64,000 bases of DNA from an uncultured Roseobacter sp. (lineage in GTDB: Bacteria > Pseudomonadota > Alphaproteobacteria > Rhodobacterales > Rhodobacteraceae), in contig CANKZM010000002.1 of assembly GCA_947488305.1 (NCBI GenBank), positions 1-64,000 of the forward strand, written 5' to 3'. The translations under genes were made by a program, and so were the position numbers. The notes under the pieces were generated by a model, which did not search any database, had not been told where the DNA came from, and saw only the letters and a program-made list of their open reading frames with translations. The stretch's first letter is position 1; every line of letters starts with the position of its first letter. Shown piece by piece: positions 29,671-39,019 of this stretch.

Positions 29671-30972
29671 ATGACCGACCTCTTTGCATCAGAACCTCAA
29701 CCAGACGCGCCCCGTCCGCTGGCGGACCGTTTGCGTCCGCAAAAACTGTCGGAGGTTATCGGGCAGACACAGGTTCTGGGGCCTGATGCTCCTTTGACGG
29801 TCATGTTGGCGTCAAAGGCGTTGAGCTCGCTTGTGTTCTGGGGCCCCCCGGGGGTCGGTAAAACGACCATCGCCCGCCTGCTCGCGGACGAAACGGACCT
29901 TCACTTTGTTCAGATCAGTGCCATTTTTACCGGTGTACCTGAACTGCGCAAAGTTTTTGAGGCGGCCAAGATCCGTCGGCAAAACGGTAAGGGCACGTTG
30001 CTCTTTGTTGACGAAATCCACCGTTTCAACAAAGCACAGCAGGACGGGTTCCTGCCGCATATGGAAGACGGCACGATCCTGTTGGTAGGAGCGACGACCG
30101 AGAATCCGTCTTTTGAGCTGAATGCCGCCGTTTTAAGCCGGGCACAGGTACTTGTGCTGGAACGTCTGGACCTGCGCGACCTTGAGCTTCTGGCACAGCG
30201 TGCCGAGCAGGCATTGGACAAAAAACTGCCCCTTGATGGCCAAGCGCGCGAAGCGTTGCTTGAGATGGCAGATGGTGACGGTCGCACCCTGCTCAATCTG
30301 ATCGAGCAGGTGACCGCTTGGGATACCGATGGTCCGATGGACAGCCAGGCTCTTGCCACCCGCCTGATGCGTCGGGCCGCCGTCTACGACAAAAGCGGCG
30401 AGGCGCATTACAATCTGATCTCCGCCCTGCACAAATCTGTGCGCGGATCTGATCCGGATGCAGCCCTTTACTGGTTTGCGCGCATGTTGGAGGGGGGCGA
30501 AGACCCGCGCTATCTCGCACGTCGCATCACCAGAATGGCGGTCGAGGACATTGGGTTGGCCGACCCGCAGGCGCAGGCCATTTGTTTGCAAAGCTGGGAG
30601 ACCTATGAACGGCTTGGCAGTCCTGAAGGCGAACTGGCGCTGGCACAGGCTGTCGCCTATCTGGCGCTCGCGCCGAAATCGAACGCCGGCTACGTCGCTT
30701 ACAAGGGCGCACGGGCGCTAGCCAAGCAGTCGGGTTCCACGCCGCCTCCCAAACATATCCTGAACGCGCCGACATCTATGATGAAGGATCAGGGCTATGG
30801 TGCAGGGTATGCCTATGATCACGACGCGGAGGACGGGTTTTCGGGCCAAAACTACTTCCCTGATGATATGGATCGCCCATCGCTCTACCAACCGGTGGAG
30901 CGGGGTTTTGAGCGAGACCTGAAAAAGCGCATGGACTATTTTGCCCGGTTGAGGACAAAGCGCGAAACTTGA
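29671..30972 (+). CDS. rarA: Replication-associated recombination protein A
   Basis: 433 residues. AAA+ ATPase with Walker A GPPGVGKT (58-65), Walker B FVDEIHRF (112-119), sensor ATTENPSFELNAAVLSR, and the MgsA C-terminal region (RMAVEDIGLADPQA, NAGYVAYKGA). RarA/MgsA acts at stalled replication forks. Starts 3 bases after the protease gene. Confidence 0.95.
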   Translation: MTDLFASEPQPDAPRPLADRLRPQKLSEVIGQTQVLGPDAPLTVMLASKALSSLVFWGPPGVGKTTIARLLADETDLHFVQISAIFTGVPELRKVFEAAKIRRQNGKGTLLFVDEIHRFNKAQQDGFLPHMEDGTILLVGATTENPSFELNAAVLSRAQVLVLERLDLRDLELLAQRAEQALDKKLPLDGQAREALLEMADGDGRTLLNLIEQVTAWDTDGPMDSQALATRLMRRAAVYDKSGEAHYNLISALHKSVRGSDPDAALYWFARMLEGGEDPRYLARRITRMAVEDIGLADPQAQAICLQSWETYERLGSPEGELALAQAVAYLALAPKSNAGYVAYKGARALAKQSGSTPPPKHILNAPTSMMKDQGYGAGYAYDHDAEDGFSGQNYFPDDMDRPSLYQPVERGFERDLKKRMDYFARLRTKRET

Positions 30973-31003
30973 CATTACATGCGGGACGAGAGACAGACCG
31001 CGC

Positions 31004-31387
31004 ATGGTGAATACACTGCTTCTTGTCGCTTTAGGTGGCGCTCTGGGTGCGTCGCTCCGCTTTCTGTGGGGCGTCGGCCTGTTTCGTTTGTTTGGAGGAC
31101 CAGTGAGCTTTCCGGTTGCGATCATGACCGCAAATATTCTGGGTTCTTTTCTGATGGGAGCGTTTGTGGTTTTTGCGGCACAACGAGGTGCCATGCACCT
31201 CAGCCCTTTCGTAATGACGGGCTTGCTGGGTGGCTTCACAACGTTCTCCGCCTTTTCGCTAGAGGCGATCACGCTGATTGAACGCGGCGCTATGGGGCAG
31301 GCGGGACTATACGTGGCGCTGTCGGTTGGGTTGTCGCTCTTTGGACTGGTCGCTGGGTTGTGGCTGATGAGGACTATTCTGCTATGA
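31004..31387 (+). CDS. crcB: Fluoride exporter CrcB
   Basis: 127 residues, four transmembrane helices. GGALGASLRFL, TANILGSFLMG and GLLGGFTTFSAFSLE are Fluc signatures (pore Asn and Phe residues). Works as a dual-topology dimer that lets F- leave the cell. No fluoride riboswitch was recognised upstream. Overlaps rluC by 4 bases. Confidence 0.95.
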   Translation: MVNTLLLVALGGALGASLRFLWGVGLFRLFGGPVSFPVAIMTANILGSFLMGAFVVFAAQRGAMHLSPFVMTGLLGGFTTFSAFSLEAITLIERGAMGQAGLYVALSVGLSLFGLVAGLWLMRTILL

Positions 31388-32424
31388 GCCGGGTACAAAC
31401 TGTTACGATTCAACCCGATGATGCAGATCAACGCCTGGACCGTTGGTTCAAGCGCCAATTCCCACAGATCAGCCAAGGCCGTCTTGAAAAGATGTGCCGC
31501 AAGGGTGAAATCCGCGTTGATGGTGGTCGGGTAAAAGCCTCTACGCGTCTTGAAGCCGGTCAATCCATCCGCGTGCCGCCTCTGCCGGACACGGACGCAC
31601 CACCGCCCGCGCCCCGATCAAAAGTGTCGGCGGCGGACGCAAAGATGATCCAGTCCTGCGTGATCTACAAGGATGACCACGTGATTGCGCTCAACAAGCC
31701 AGCGGGGCTTCCGACACAAGGCGGCTCAGGGCAATTACGGCATGTCGATGGGCTGGCGGAGGCTCTGAAATTCGGGTTTGAGGAAAAACCCCGCCTCGTT
31801 CACAGGTTGGACAAGGACACTTCGGGCGTCTTGTTGCTTGCTCGGACACGGCTCGCCGCCAAAGCACTGACGGCATCCATGCGCCACAAGGAAACACGCA
31901 AGATCTATTGGGCGTTGGTCGCCGGCGTGCCCACGCCCTACTTGGGAGAAATCCGTTTTGGCCTTGTGAAAGCGCCGGGCAGGGGCCGGGGCGGTGAGGG
32001 CGAGAAGATGATCGCTGTGCATCCCCGCGACATCGATGCGACACCGGGCACAAAGCGCGCGCATACCCTTTATGCCACCCTGTACAGGGTAGCATCACGG
32101 GCTGCCTGGGTGGCGATGGAGCCCATAACAGGCCGTACACACCAGTTGCGCGCCCATATGTCTGAGATCGGGCATCCAATTATTGGCGACGGCAAATACG
32201 GCGGTTCGGGTCAGGAAAACATGGGCGACGGATGGGGCGCGCAATTGGGCGGTATCATCTCGAAAAAACTCCACCTGCATGCCCGCATGATGCGGTTCGA
32301 GCACCCGGAAACGCGCAAGGAAGTCACCGTCGTCGCAGATTTTCCAGATCATATGGCACAGACCTGGGAGACGTTTGGCTGGTCCGAAGACCTCGCAGCC
32401 GAAGACCCGTTTGAGGCACTTTGA
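31384..32424 (+). CDS. rluC: 23S rRNA pseudouridine synthase, RluC/RluD type
   Basis: 346 residues from ATG 31384. S4-like RNA-binding domain (DQRLDRWFKRQFPQISQGRLEKMCRKGEIRVDG) at 15-50; catalytic HRLDKDTSGVLLLAR with Asp143; TGRTHQLRAHM near 250. Converts uridines of 23S rRNA to pseudouridine. RluC fits the CrcB-RluC-HAD-ATP12 order of roseobacters, but RluD cannot be excluded on sequence alone. Confidence 0.88.
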   Translation: MSRVQTVTIQPDDADQRLDRWFKRQFPQISQGRLEKMCRKGEIRVDGGRVKASTRLEAGQSIRVPPLPDTDAPPPAPRSKVSAADAKMIQSCVIYKDDHVIALNKPAGLPTQGGSGQLRHVDGLAEALKFGFEEKPRLVHRLDKDTSGVLLLARTRLAAKALTASMRHKETRKIYWALVAGVPTPYLGEIRFGLVKAPGRGRGGEGEKMIAVHPRDIDATPGTKRAHTLYATLYRVASRAAWVAMEPITGRTHQLRAHMSEIGHPIIGDGKYGGSGQENMGDGWGAQLGGIISKKLHLHARMMRFEHPETRKEVTVVADFPDHMAQTWETFGWSEDLAAEDPFEAL

Positions 32425-33107
32425 TGAACAGGCCGCTGCGGTTGGTGATCTTTGACGTGGATGGAACGCTGGTTGACAGTCAGCATGACATCCTGGGTGC
32501 GATGGCCATTGCGTTTGAAAACGCTGGTCTGACCGTGCCCACACGTGATGAGGTGCTCGGGATCGTTGGGCTTTCGCTTCCGATCGCAATGGCACGGCTC
32601 GCACCTGACGCTGAGGCCGCTCTTCAGGATCAGTTGGTCGAGGGTTACAAAGAGGCTTACGTGGCGATGCGCGCGAAAACTGGTGCCGCGCAATCCAGTC
32701 CGCTTTACCCTGATGCGCTCGAAATGCTGGAAGATCTCCATTCCCGCCCGGAAGTTCTGCTCGGCGTGGCCACCGGAAAGTCACGGCGGGGTCTGGATAA
32801 ACTGATTGAAGCGCACGGGTTGGAGAAGTTCTTTGTCACCCAGCAAGTCGCTGATTTTCATCCTTCAAAGCCGCATCCGTCGATGATTCTGCAGGCGATG
32901 CAGGAAACCGGTGTCGCGCCGGAGCAAACTGTGATGATCGGTGATACCAGTTTTGATATGGACATGGCTAAGGCCGCCGGCGTGCGTGGGATCGCTGTCC
33001 GTTGGGGATATCATCCGGTTTCTGCTTTGAACGGTGCCGCAGATTTACTGGATGATTTCGCGGCATTACCGCGGGTATTGTCAACACTCTGGAGCGATTT
33101 CCAATGA
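32424..33107 (+). CDS. HAD-superfamily hydrolase, phosphoglycolate phosphatase-like
   Basis: 227 residues from ATG 32424, sharing one base with the rluC stop (TGATG). DVDGTLVDS (Asp11, Asp13), LLGVATGKSRRGLD and MIGDTSFDMDMAKAAGV are HAD motifs I-IV; the helical cap lies at about 18-85. A Gph-like small-phosphoester phosphatase; substrate not determined. Overlaps the ATP12 gene by 4 bases. Confidence 0.88.
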   Translation: MNRPLRLVIFDVDGTLVDSQHDILGAMAIAFENAGLTVPTRDEVLGIVGLSLPIAMARLAPDAEAALQDQLVEGYKEAYVAMRAKTGAAQSSPLYPDALEMLEDLHSRPEVLLGVATGKSRRGLDKLIEAHGLEKFFVTQQVADFHPSKPHPSMILQAMQETGVAPEQTVMIGDTSFDMDMAKAAGVRGIAVRWGYHPVSALNGAADLLDDFAALPRVLSTLWSDFQ

Positions 33108-33814
33108 GCGAATGGAAAGCCAAACGGTTTTGGAAGAACACCGAAGTCACAGAGACCACTGAAGGATTTGGTATTTCGCTTGATGGTCGCCCTGTCAAAA
33201 CGCCAGCGAAACGCATGTTGCTCGTGCCAACCCGCGCCTATGCCGATGCGATTGCGCAGGAATGGGCCGCGCAGGACGAAATCATTGACCCGATCGGGAT
33301 GCCGTTCACCCGTAGTGCCAACGCATCCGTCGATAAAGTTGCCCAGCAGCATTCGGAGGTTGCCGATATGATTGCCGCCTATGGTGACAGCGATCTGCTT
33401 TGCTATCGAGCTGAGCACCCTGAGGCACTCGTTTCCCGGCAGAAATTGCAATGGGACCCGATCCTTGATTGGGCGGAGGATGTGCTTGGCGTGCGACTGA
33501 TGGCGCGCGACGGCGTTATTCATGCGCCGCAAGATCCGTCAGCACTTCGTGTCCTCGCAGCTGAGGTCCATGCCATGTCGCCCTATGAGCTGACAGGATT
33601 TCACGATTTGGTGTCATTGTCCGGCTCACTGATTCTCGGCTTTGCTGCAACCTATGATTTCATGACTCCCAAAGCGATTTGGGACATTTCACGTCTCGAT
33701 GAAATCTGGCAGGCTGAAGAGTGGGGCGCGGACGACGAAGCAGAAGCCGCCGCGCAGATCAAAGAGCAAGCATTTTGCCATGCAAAGCAAGTATTTGACC
33801 TTGCTCGTGGGTAA
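33104..33814 (+). CDS. ATP12 family chaperone for F1-ATPase assembly
   Basis: 236 residues. KRFWKNTEVTETTEGFGISLDGRPVKTPAK at the N-terminus and LLCYRAEHPEALVSRQKLQWDPILDW in the middle match ATP12, the alphaproteobacterial/mitochondrial chaperone of the F1 alpha subunit. Last gene of the closely packed rarA-crcB-rluC-HAD-ATP12 set. Confidence 0.92.
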   Translation: MSEWKAKRFWKNTEVTETTEGFGISLDGRPVKTPAKRMLLVPTRAYADAIAQEWAAQDEIIDPIGMPFTRSANASVDKVAQQHSEVADMIAAYGDSDLLCYRAEHPEALVSRQKLQWDPILDWAEDVLGVRLMARDGVIHAPQDPSALRVLAAEVHAMSPYELTGFHDLVSLSGSLILGFAATYDFMTPKAIWDISRLDEIWQAEEWGADDEAEAAAQIKEQAFCHAKQVFDLARG

Positions 33815-33909
33815 ATTTTGCCCGTCACGCTCAGATTGACGTAAGGGCAACGCAAAGGATGCCGATTTTCCGAAAGCTGCCCTTGACCTCAAGGGCTTAA
33901 TCCTAACAG

Positions 33910-33915
33910 TATAAT
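33910..33915 (+). promoter_or_regulatory. TATAAT -10 element for bztABCD
   Basis: A perfect TATAAT. A TTGACC at 33883-33888 is 21 bases upstream, longer than optimal, so the promoter may need an activator or may lack a true -35. A start near 33922 would put the palindrome at 33941 in the early leader. Confidence 0.5.
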
Positions 33916-33940
33916 GCCCATTCGGAACGCTTATGCGTTT

Positions 33941-33954
33941 CGGTATCGATACCG
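33941..33954. promoter_or_regulatory. 14-base perfect palindrome ahead of bztA
   Basis: CGGTATCGATACCG is its own reverse complement. It lies 26 bases after the TATAAT and about 60 bases before the ATG, a position where a bound repressor would block transcription. The binding protein is not known. Confidence 0.45.
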
Positions 33955-34012
33955 GTAGAAAACGCCGGTCGGACCGCTAAACAATAGGCGGAAAATCAGG
34001 AAGAGGTAAAAA

Positions 34013-35029
34013 ATGACAAAATCAGTACTTCTCGGTGCGCTGACAGTTGCTGGCCTTGCGGCCGGTGCAGCAGCAGCCGGTACACTGGACGACGTAAAAA
34101 CACGTGGCACGCTGAACTGCGGTGTGACAACCGGACTGGTAGGCTTTGCCGCCCCGGATGCGAATGGTGAATGGAACGGCTTTGACGTTTCCGTATGCCG
34201 CGCTGTTGCAGCAGCGGTCCTTGGCGACCCGAACGCGGTCGAGTTCGTTCCGACAACCGGCAAGACACGCTTCACGGCGTTGGCATCCGGCGAGATCGAC
34301 ATGCTTGCACGTAACACAACTTGGACGTTCTCGCGTGACGTTGACCTGAAGTTCACCTTTGTTGGTGTGAACTACTACGACGGTCAGGGCTTCATGGTTC
34401 CGAAAGCGCTTGGCGTATCTTCGGCGAAAGACCTGGATGGTGCGACGGTTTGCATTCAGACCGGCACAACAACAGAGCTGAACCTGGCGGACTTCTTCCG
34501 CGCGAACAACATCAGCTACGAGCCTGTGCCGATCGAAACAAACGCTGAAGGCCAGCAACAGTACCTTGCAGGTGCATGCGATACCTACACGACAGACGCT
34601 TCAGGCCTGGCCGCGACACGTGCGACGTTTGAAAATCCTGGCGATCACGTTCTGCTGCCTGAGATCATCTCCAAAGAGCCTTTGGGCCCACTGGTCCGTC
34701 ATGGTGATGACGAATGGGCGGACGTTGTACGCTGGACTCTGAACGCGCTGATCACAGCGGAAGAGCTTGGTGTGACCTCTGCAAATGTAAGCGAAATGGC
34801 GACAAGCTCCGGCAACCCGGAAGTCAAGCGCCTGCTGGGCACAGAAGGCACATTGGGCGAAATGCTTGGTCTTGATGCTGACTGGGCACAGCGCGCGATT
34901 GCCACACAAGGTAACTACGGTGAGATCTTCGCCAAGAACATCGGCGAGGAAACTCCGATTGCTCTGGCGCGCGGTCTCAACGCACAGTGGACAAACGGCG
35001 GCCTGATCTACTCGCCTCCGTTCCGCTAA
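34013..35029 (+). CDS. bztA: Polar amino-acid ABC transporter, substrate-binding protein
   Basis: 338 residues, with an exported N-terminus (SVLLGALTVAGLAAGAAAAGTLDDV). GTLNCGVTTGLVGFAAPD and WNGFDVSVCRAVAAAV match AapJ/BztA, the periplasmic binding protein for glutamate, glutamine, aspartate and asparagine. AGGAAGAGG is its ribosome binding site. Followed by a stem-loop, then the two permease genes and the ATPase gene. Confidence 0.93.
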   Translation: MTKSVLLGALTVAGLAAGAAAAGTLDDVKTRGTLNCGVTTGLVGFAAPDANGEWNGFDVSVCRAVAAAVLGDPNAVEFVPTTGKTRFTALASGEIDMLARNTTWTFSRDVDLKFTFVGVNYYDGQGFMVPKALGVSSAKDLDGATVCIQTGTTTELNLADFFRANNISYEPVPIETNAEGQQQYLAGACDTYTTDASGLAATRATFENPGDHVLLPEIISKEPLGPLVRHGDDEWADVVRWTLNALITAEELGVTSANVSEMATSSGNPEVKRLLGTEGTLGEMLGLDADWAQRAIATQGNYGEIFAKNIGEETPIALARGLNAQWTNGGLIYSPPFR

Positions 35030-35041
35030 ACCCAAAAATGC

Positions 35042-35069
35042 AAGGGCGCAGGGTAACTCCTGCGCCCTT
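35042..35069 (+). repeat. Intercistronic stem-loop between bztA and bztB
   Basis: AAGGGCGCAGG (35042-35052), 6-base loop, CCTGCGCCCTT (35059-35069). There is no T run. Such structures after a binding-protein gene commonly protect the upstream mRNA and lower expression of the permease genes. Confidence 0.65.
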
Positions 35070-35162
35070 CGCACTTAAAAAAGACGACCAACAAAACCCG
35101 GCCAGCAGAGGCGCAGAAAGCGTCCGGAATAAACCAAGGCCGGAACCACGGGGAACAAATTC

Positions 35163-36377
35163 ATGACAACAATGACGGACCCGCCACGGGAGTCGTTCCG
35201 GCTATCCATGCTGATCAACGACACGCGCTACCGATCGATGACCTTTCAGGCGATCGCGCTCTTTTCGCTCATTGTGGCCATTGCCTATCTTGCGAACAAC
35301 CTGCTGACGAACCTTGCCGCGCAAGGTTTGAACATCGCCTATGACTTTCTGGGTGATCCTGCGGGATATGACATCAACCAGCGCCTGATTGAATACGACA
35401 GCCAGTCGTCCAATGCCCGGGCCGCTGTTGTTGGTATCCTGAACACTCTGCTGGTGGCCTTTCTCGCCTGCTTCATGGCGACAGTTTTTGGGGTAATCGC
35501 CGGTGTCCTGAGGCTCTCTAAAAACTGGCTGGTTTCCAAGTTGATGGCCTTCTATGTCGAGATTTTCCGGAACATTCCGGTGCTGATCTGGATCATCATC
35601 ATCTTCACGATCATGACCGCTGTCATGCCAGCTCCCCGTGCCTTCCGCGGTGACGAGCCCGAGGCGACGATGCTTTTTGGGGCGTTCGCATTTACGAACC
35701 GGGGCGTCTACATCCCGGCACCCGTTTGGGGTCCGGGGTCGATGGTTGTCGTGCTGACTTTTCTGGCGTCGATTGCCGGTGTGATCGGGTATCGCAGATA
35801 TGCGACCAACCTGCTGTATGCGACAGGTAAGCTATTGCCGATGGGGTGGCCCAGCCTCGCCATCTTCTTTGTCCCGACGATACTTGTGTATCTTATCATG
35901 GGCCGCCCGATTGGTCTGGAGTATCCTGAACTGGGCGGCTTCAACTTCCGCGGCGGTATTCAGATCGGCGCACCTTTGATTGCGCTCTGGTTTGCTCTGT
36001 CCATCTACACGGGTGCATTCATCGCCGAGAATGTTCGCGCGGGTATTCAATCCGTGTCCAAGGGACAGACCGAAGCAGCTTCCGCTCTTGGATTGCGTCC
36101 CAACCGGGTCATGAACCTAGTCGTTCTCCCGCAGGCGCTGCGAGTCATTATCCCGCCATTGATTTCGCAATACCTGAACATCACCAAAAACTCGTCGCTG
36201 GCGATTGCGGTGGGTTATGCCGATATCACAGCGACCCTTGGGGGTATCACGCTGAACCAGACGGGTCGTGCAATCGAATGCGTTCTTCTGCTGATGCTCT
36301 TCTATCTCACGATCTCATTGTCCATTTCCGGGATCATGAATGTCTACAACAAATCTGTTGCGTTGAAGGAGCGTTGA
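35163..36377 (+). CDS. bztB: Polar amino-acid ABC transporter, permease
   Basis: 404 residues, longer than ordinary permeases, as in AapQ/BztB. About eight transmembrane segments; the ABC permease loop EAASALGLRPNRVMNLVVLPQALRVIIPPL at about residue 300-330 contacts the ATPase. Ends 3 bases before bztC. Confidence 0.94.
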   Translation: MTTMTDPPRESFRLSMLINDTRYRSMTFQAIALFSLIVAIAYLANNLLTNLAAQGLNIAYDFLGDPAGYDINQRLIEYDSQSSNARAAVVGILNTLLVAFLACFMATVFGVIAGVLRLSKNWLVSKLMAFYVEIFRNIPVLIWIIIIFTIMTAVMPAPRAFRGDEPEATMLFGAFAFTNRGVYIPAPVWGPGSMVVVLTFLASIAGVIGYRRYATNLLYATGKLLPMGWPSLAIFFVPTILVYLIMGRPIGLEYPELGGFNFRGGIQIGAPLIALWFALSIYTGAFIAENVRAGIQSVSKGQTEAASALGLRPNRVMNLVVLPQALRVIIPPLISQYLNITKNSSLAIAVGYADITATLGGITLNQTGRAIECVLLLMLFYLTISLSISGIMNVYNKSVALKER

Positions 36378-36380
36378 TCC

Positions 36381-37679
36381 ATGTCTGATACACAACAACA
36401 CTCCATCTCTTTCGTACGCACCGAAACTCTGCCGGAACGGGAGCCGCCTTATGCGGCGTCTGGTCCGGTCAAATGGATGCGTGAAAACCTGTTTGCGACG
36501 ATTCCGAACGGGATTCTGACGATCGTTTCGCTCTATGTCATCTACCTGATCCTCGCAGCCACCTTGCCCTGGATTCTGAACGGCGTTTGGAACACCGCGA
36601 GCCTTTCAGAGTGTCGCGACGTTCTGGATGGAACCGTTGGGGCCTGTTTCTCGGTTTTGACGGAACGCTGGAACCAGCTGATCTTTGGCTTCCAATACCC
36701 GGAAGAGCTTTACTGGCGGCCTGGTCTGGCCTTCCTGTTGCTCTTTGTTGCTGCGGCTCCCGTCCTGTTCTTTGACCTGCCACGCAAACTTCTGATCTTC
36801 ACGGCGCTTTATCCCTTTATCGCCTTCTACCTCATTTGGGGTGGAACGATCCTGACGCCAATTGTGGCTTTGGTGGGATTTGTTGCTGCCGGGTTTTTCT
36901 GGAAGAATTTTGTTGCCAGAAGCTTCGCGCTTGGGTTCTTCGGGTCGATCGTGGTCGCATTCATTGTCTGGTGGCTTGGAGGCTTCCTGATTTCTGACAC
37001 GGCAAACGAGAACGCGGCGATGCAAGCCGTGCCAAGTCGTGACCTTGGCGGCTTCATGCTGAACATGATGCTCGGGGTGACCTGTGTGTCCTTGTCTGTC
37101 CCCCTGGGGATCGCGTTGGCACTGGGGCGGCAATCCAGCATGCCGCTGATTAAATGGATCTGCGTCATCTTCATTGAGTTCATCCGGGGCGTTCCCTTGA
37201 TTACGCTCCTGTTCGTGGCCTCCGTGATGCTGTCGTACTTCTTTCCGCCTGAAAGCCAGGTGGACCTCTTCCTGCGGGTGGTCATCATGATCACGATGTT
37301 CTCATCGGCCTACATCGCCGAGGTGATCCGCGGGGGTCTCGCCGCCCTGCCCAAAGGGCAGTATGAAGCGGCAGACAGCCTTGGGCTGGATTATCCGCAG
37401 GCCATGCGGCTTATCATTCTGCCACAGGCGCTGAAGATCTCTATCCCAGGTATCGTGAACATTGCGGTGGGTCTCTTCAAGGATACGACGCTCGTGTCGG
37501 TCATTTCGATGTTTGACATCCTTGGCATGATCCGGGGGCCGATCCTCGCCTCCACGGAATGGAATGGCGTCTACTGGGAGTTGCTTGGCTTTGCGGCCTT
37601 GCTCTTCTTCATCGTCTGCTACGGCATCTCGCAATACTCACAATGGCTCGAACGTCGCCTTGCGACCGACCACCGATAA
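36381..37679 (+). CDS. bztC: Polar amino-acid ABC transporter, permease
   Basis: 432 residues with about nine to ten transmembrane segments. EAADSLGLDYPQAMRLIILPQALKISIPGI is the EAA loop. AapM/BztC partner of BztB in the heteromeric channel; length matches that family. Confidence 0.94.
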   Translation: MSDTQQHSISFVRTETLPEREPPYAASGPVKWMRENLFATIPNGILTIVSLYVIYLILAATLPWILNGVWNTASLSECRDVLDGTVGACFSVLTERWNQLIFGFQYPEELYWRPGLAFLLLFVAAAPVLFFDLPRKLLIFTALYPFIAFYLIWGGTILTPIVALVGFVAAGFFWKNFVARSFALGFFGSIVVAFIVWWLGGFLISDTANENAAMQAVPSRDLGGFMLNMMLGVTCVSLSVPLGIALALGRQSSMPLIKWICVIFIEFIRGVPLITLLFVASVMLSYFFPPESQVDLFLRVVIMITMFSSAYIAEVIRGGLAALPKGQYEAADSLGLDYPQAMRLIILPQALKISIPGIVNIAVGLFKDTTLVSVISMFDILGMIRGPILASTEWNGVYWELLGFAALLFFIVCYGISQYSQWLERRLATDHR

Positions 37680-37695
37680 TCAGGAGGCCTGACCA

Positions 37696-38463
37696 ATGGC
37701 TGAAGCTACACAAATGAAGGTCTCGGACGAGATCGCAATCACGATCAGCAAGATGAACAAGTGGTACGGTGCGTTCCACGTGCTGCGCGACATCGACCTG
37801 ACGGTCAACCGGGGCGAGCGGATCGTTATATGTGGCCCTTCCGGGTCGGGTAAATCCACGCTCATCCGCTGCATCAACGCTCTGGAAGAACACCAGCAAG
37901 GCAGCATCGAAGTGGACGGCACGCTGCTGTCATCAGATCTCAAGAACATCGACAAGATCCGCTCGGAGGTGGGGATGTGCTTTCAGCACTTCAACCTCTT
38001 CCCGCATCTGACGATCCTTGAGAATTGTACGCTGGCGCCGATCTGGGTCCGCAAGACGCCCAAGAAGGAAGCGGAAGAAACCGCGATGCATTTTCTTGAG
38101 AAGGTGAAAATCCCTGATCAGGCGAATAAATACCCCGGTCAGCTTTCCGGCGGCCAGCAGCAGCGTGTGGCCATCGCGCGGTCGTTGTGCATGCGTCCAC
38201 GCATCATGCTCTTCGACGAGCCAACGTCGGCGCTTGACCCGGAGATGATCAAGGAGGTGCTCGACACTATGATCGAGCTTGCCGAAGAAGGTATGACTAT
38301 GCTTTGCGTCACGCACGAGATGGGGTTTGCCCGGCAGGTCGCAAACCGTGTGATCTTTATGGATGCGGGCCAGATCGTTGAACAGAATGAACCGGAAGCG
38401 TTCTTCAACAACCCGCAAAGCCCGCGCACACAGCTGTTCCTGAGCCAGATCCTCGGGCACTGA
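37696..38463 (+). CDS. bztD: Polar amino-acid ABC transporter, ATPase
   Basis: 255 residues. Walker [10 protein letters not shown] near residue 46, ABC signature LSGGQQQR near 154, Walker B IMLFDEP near 175, H-loop CVTHEMGF. AapP/BztD energises uptake. Preceded by AGGAGG. Ends the operon before a terminator. Confidence 0.96.
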   Translation: MAEATQMKVSDEIAITISKMNKWYGAFHVLRDIDLTVNRGERIVICGPSGSGKSTLIRCINALEEHQQGSIEVDGTLLSSDLKNIDKIRSEVGMCFQHFNLFPHLTILENCTLAPIWVRKTPKKEAEETAMHFLEKVKIPDQANKYPGQLSGGQQQRVAIARSLCMRPRIMLFDEPTSALDPEMIKEVLDTMIELAEEGMTMLCVTHEMGFARQVANRVIFMDAGQIVEQNEPEAFFNNPQSPRTQLFLSQILGH

Positions 38464-38481
38464 GCAAAGCGCCAAATTGCG

Positions 38482-38512
38482 AAACGCCGCTCCTTCGGGG
38501 GTGGCGTTTTGC
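38482..38512 (+). terminator. Terminator after bztD
   Basis: AAACGCC (38482-38488) and GGCGTTT (38503-38509), with an inner part closed by TTCG, form a stem followed by TGCGTTT. It sits between the convergent bztD and SixA-like genes. Confidence 0.7.
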
Positions 38513-38514
38513 GT

Positions 38515-39015
38515 TTAGGCCGCCATCAATTCGCGCGGGATGGCAAAATCCACCACTTGACCCGCATGCCAGGTGACATCTGCCCAGTGAGGCTCTGCAA
38601 AATCGCAAACCAGGGTCGCGCCTGTCGGGTAATCTGAGAATCTGGCATGCAGTGGCGGTTCATCCACCAACCTGTGAGCCATTTCGCAGATACCCGGATT
38701 ATGGCCGATCATCAGCACACAACGCGCAGTTGCGGTACTCAGGTTTTCCAACATCGCGCGTGCTTCTGCCAGATACAGCGCTCTTGTGAATTGTGTTGGT
38801 GTCTCTGGCATAAGGTTCAGTCCGGACAGGGTTTCCCCGGTGCGCTGTGCTGAAGAGCACAATATCTGGTCTGGAAAATACTGGTTCGCTCTTAACCAGT
38901 CGCCCAAGACCGCTGCAGAGGCTCTACCACGCTTGTTGAGCGGTCTCTCGTGGTCCGATATACCAGCGTAGCTCCAGTCCGATTTTGCGTGTCGCATGAG
39001 GATCAGGCGCAGCAT
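38515..39015 (-). CDS. SixA-like histidine phosphatase
   Basis: 166 residues. LILMRHAKSDW holds the RH catalytic motif (His9), LCSSAQRTGETL the conserved Arg and MIGHNPGICEMA the second His. Branch-2 type short phosphatases of this group dephosphorylate histidine phosphotransfer proteins (SixA) or small molecules. Follows the 4Fe-4S protein gene by 4 bases, so part of a minus-strand transcript. Confidence 0.85.
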   Translation of the reverse strand: MLRLILMRHAKSDWSYAGISDHERPLNKRGRASAAVLGDWLRANQYFPDQILCSSAQRTGETLSGLNLMPETPTQFTRALYLAEARAMLENLSTATARCVLMIGHNPGICEMAHRLVDEPPLHARFSDYPTGATLVCDFAEPHWADVTWHAGQVVDFAIPRELMAA

Positions 39016-39019
39016 GAGG

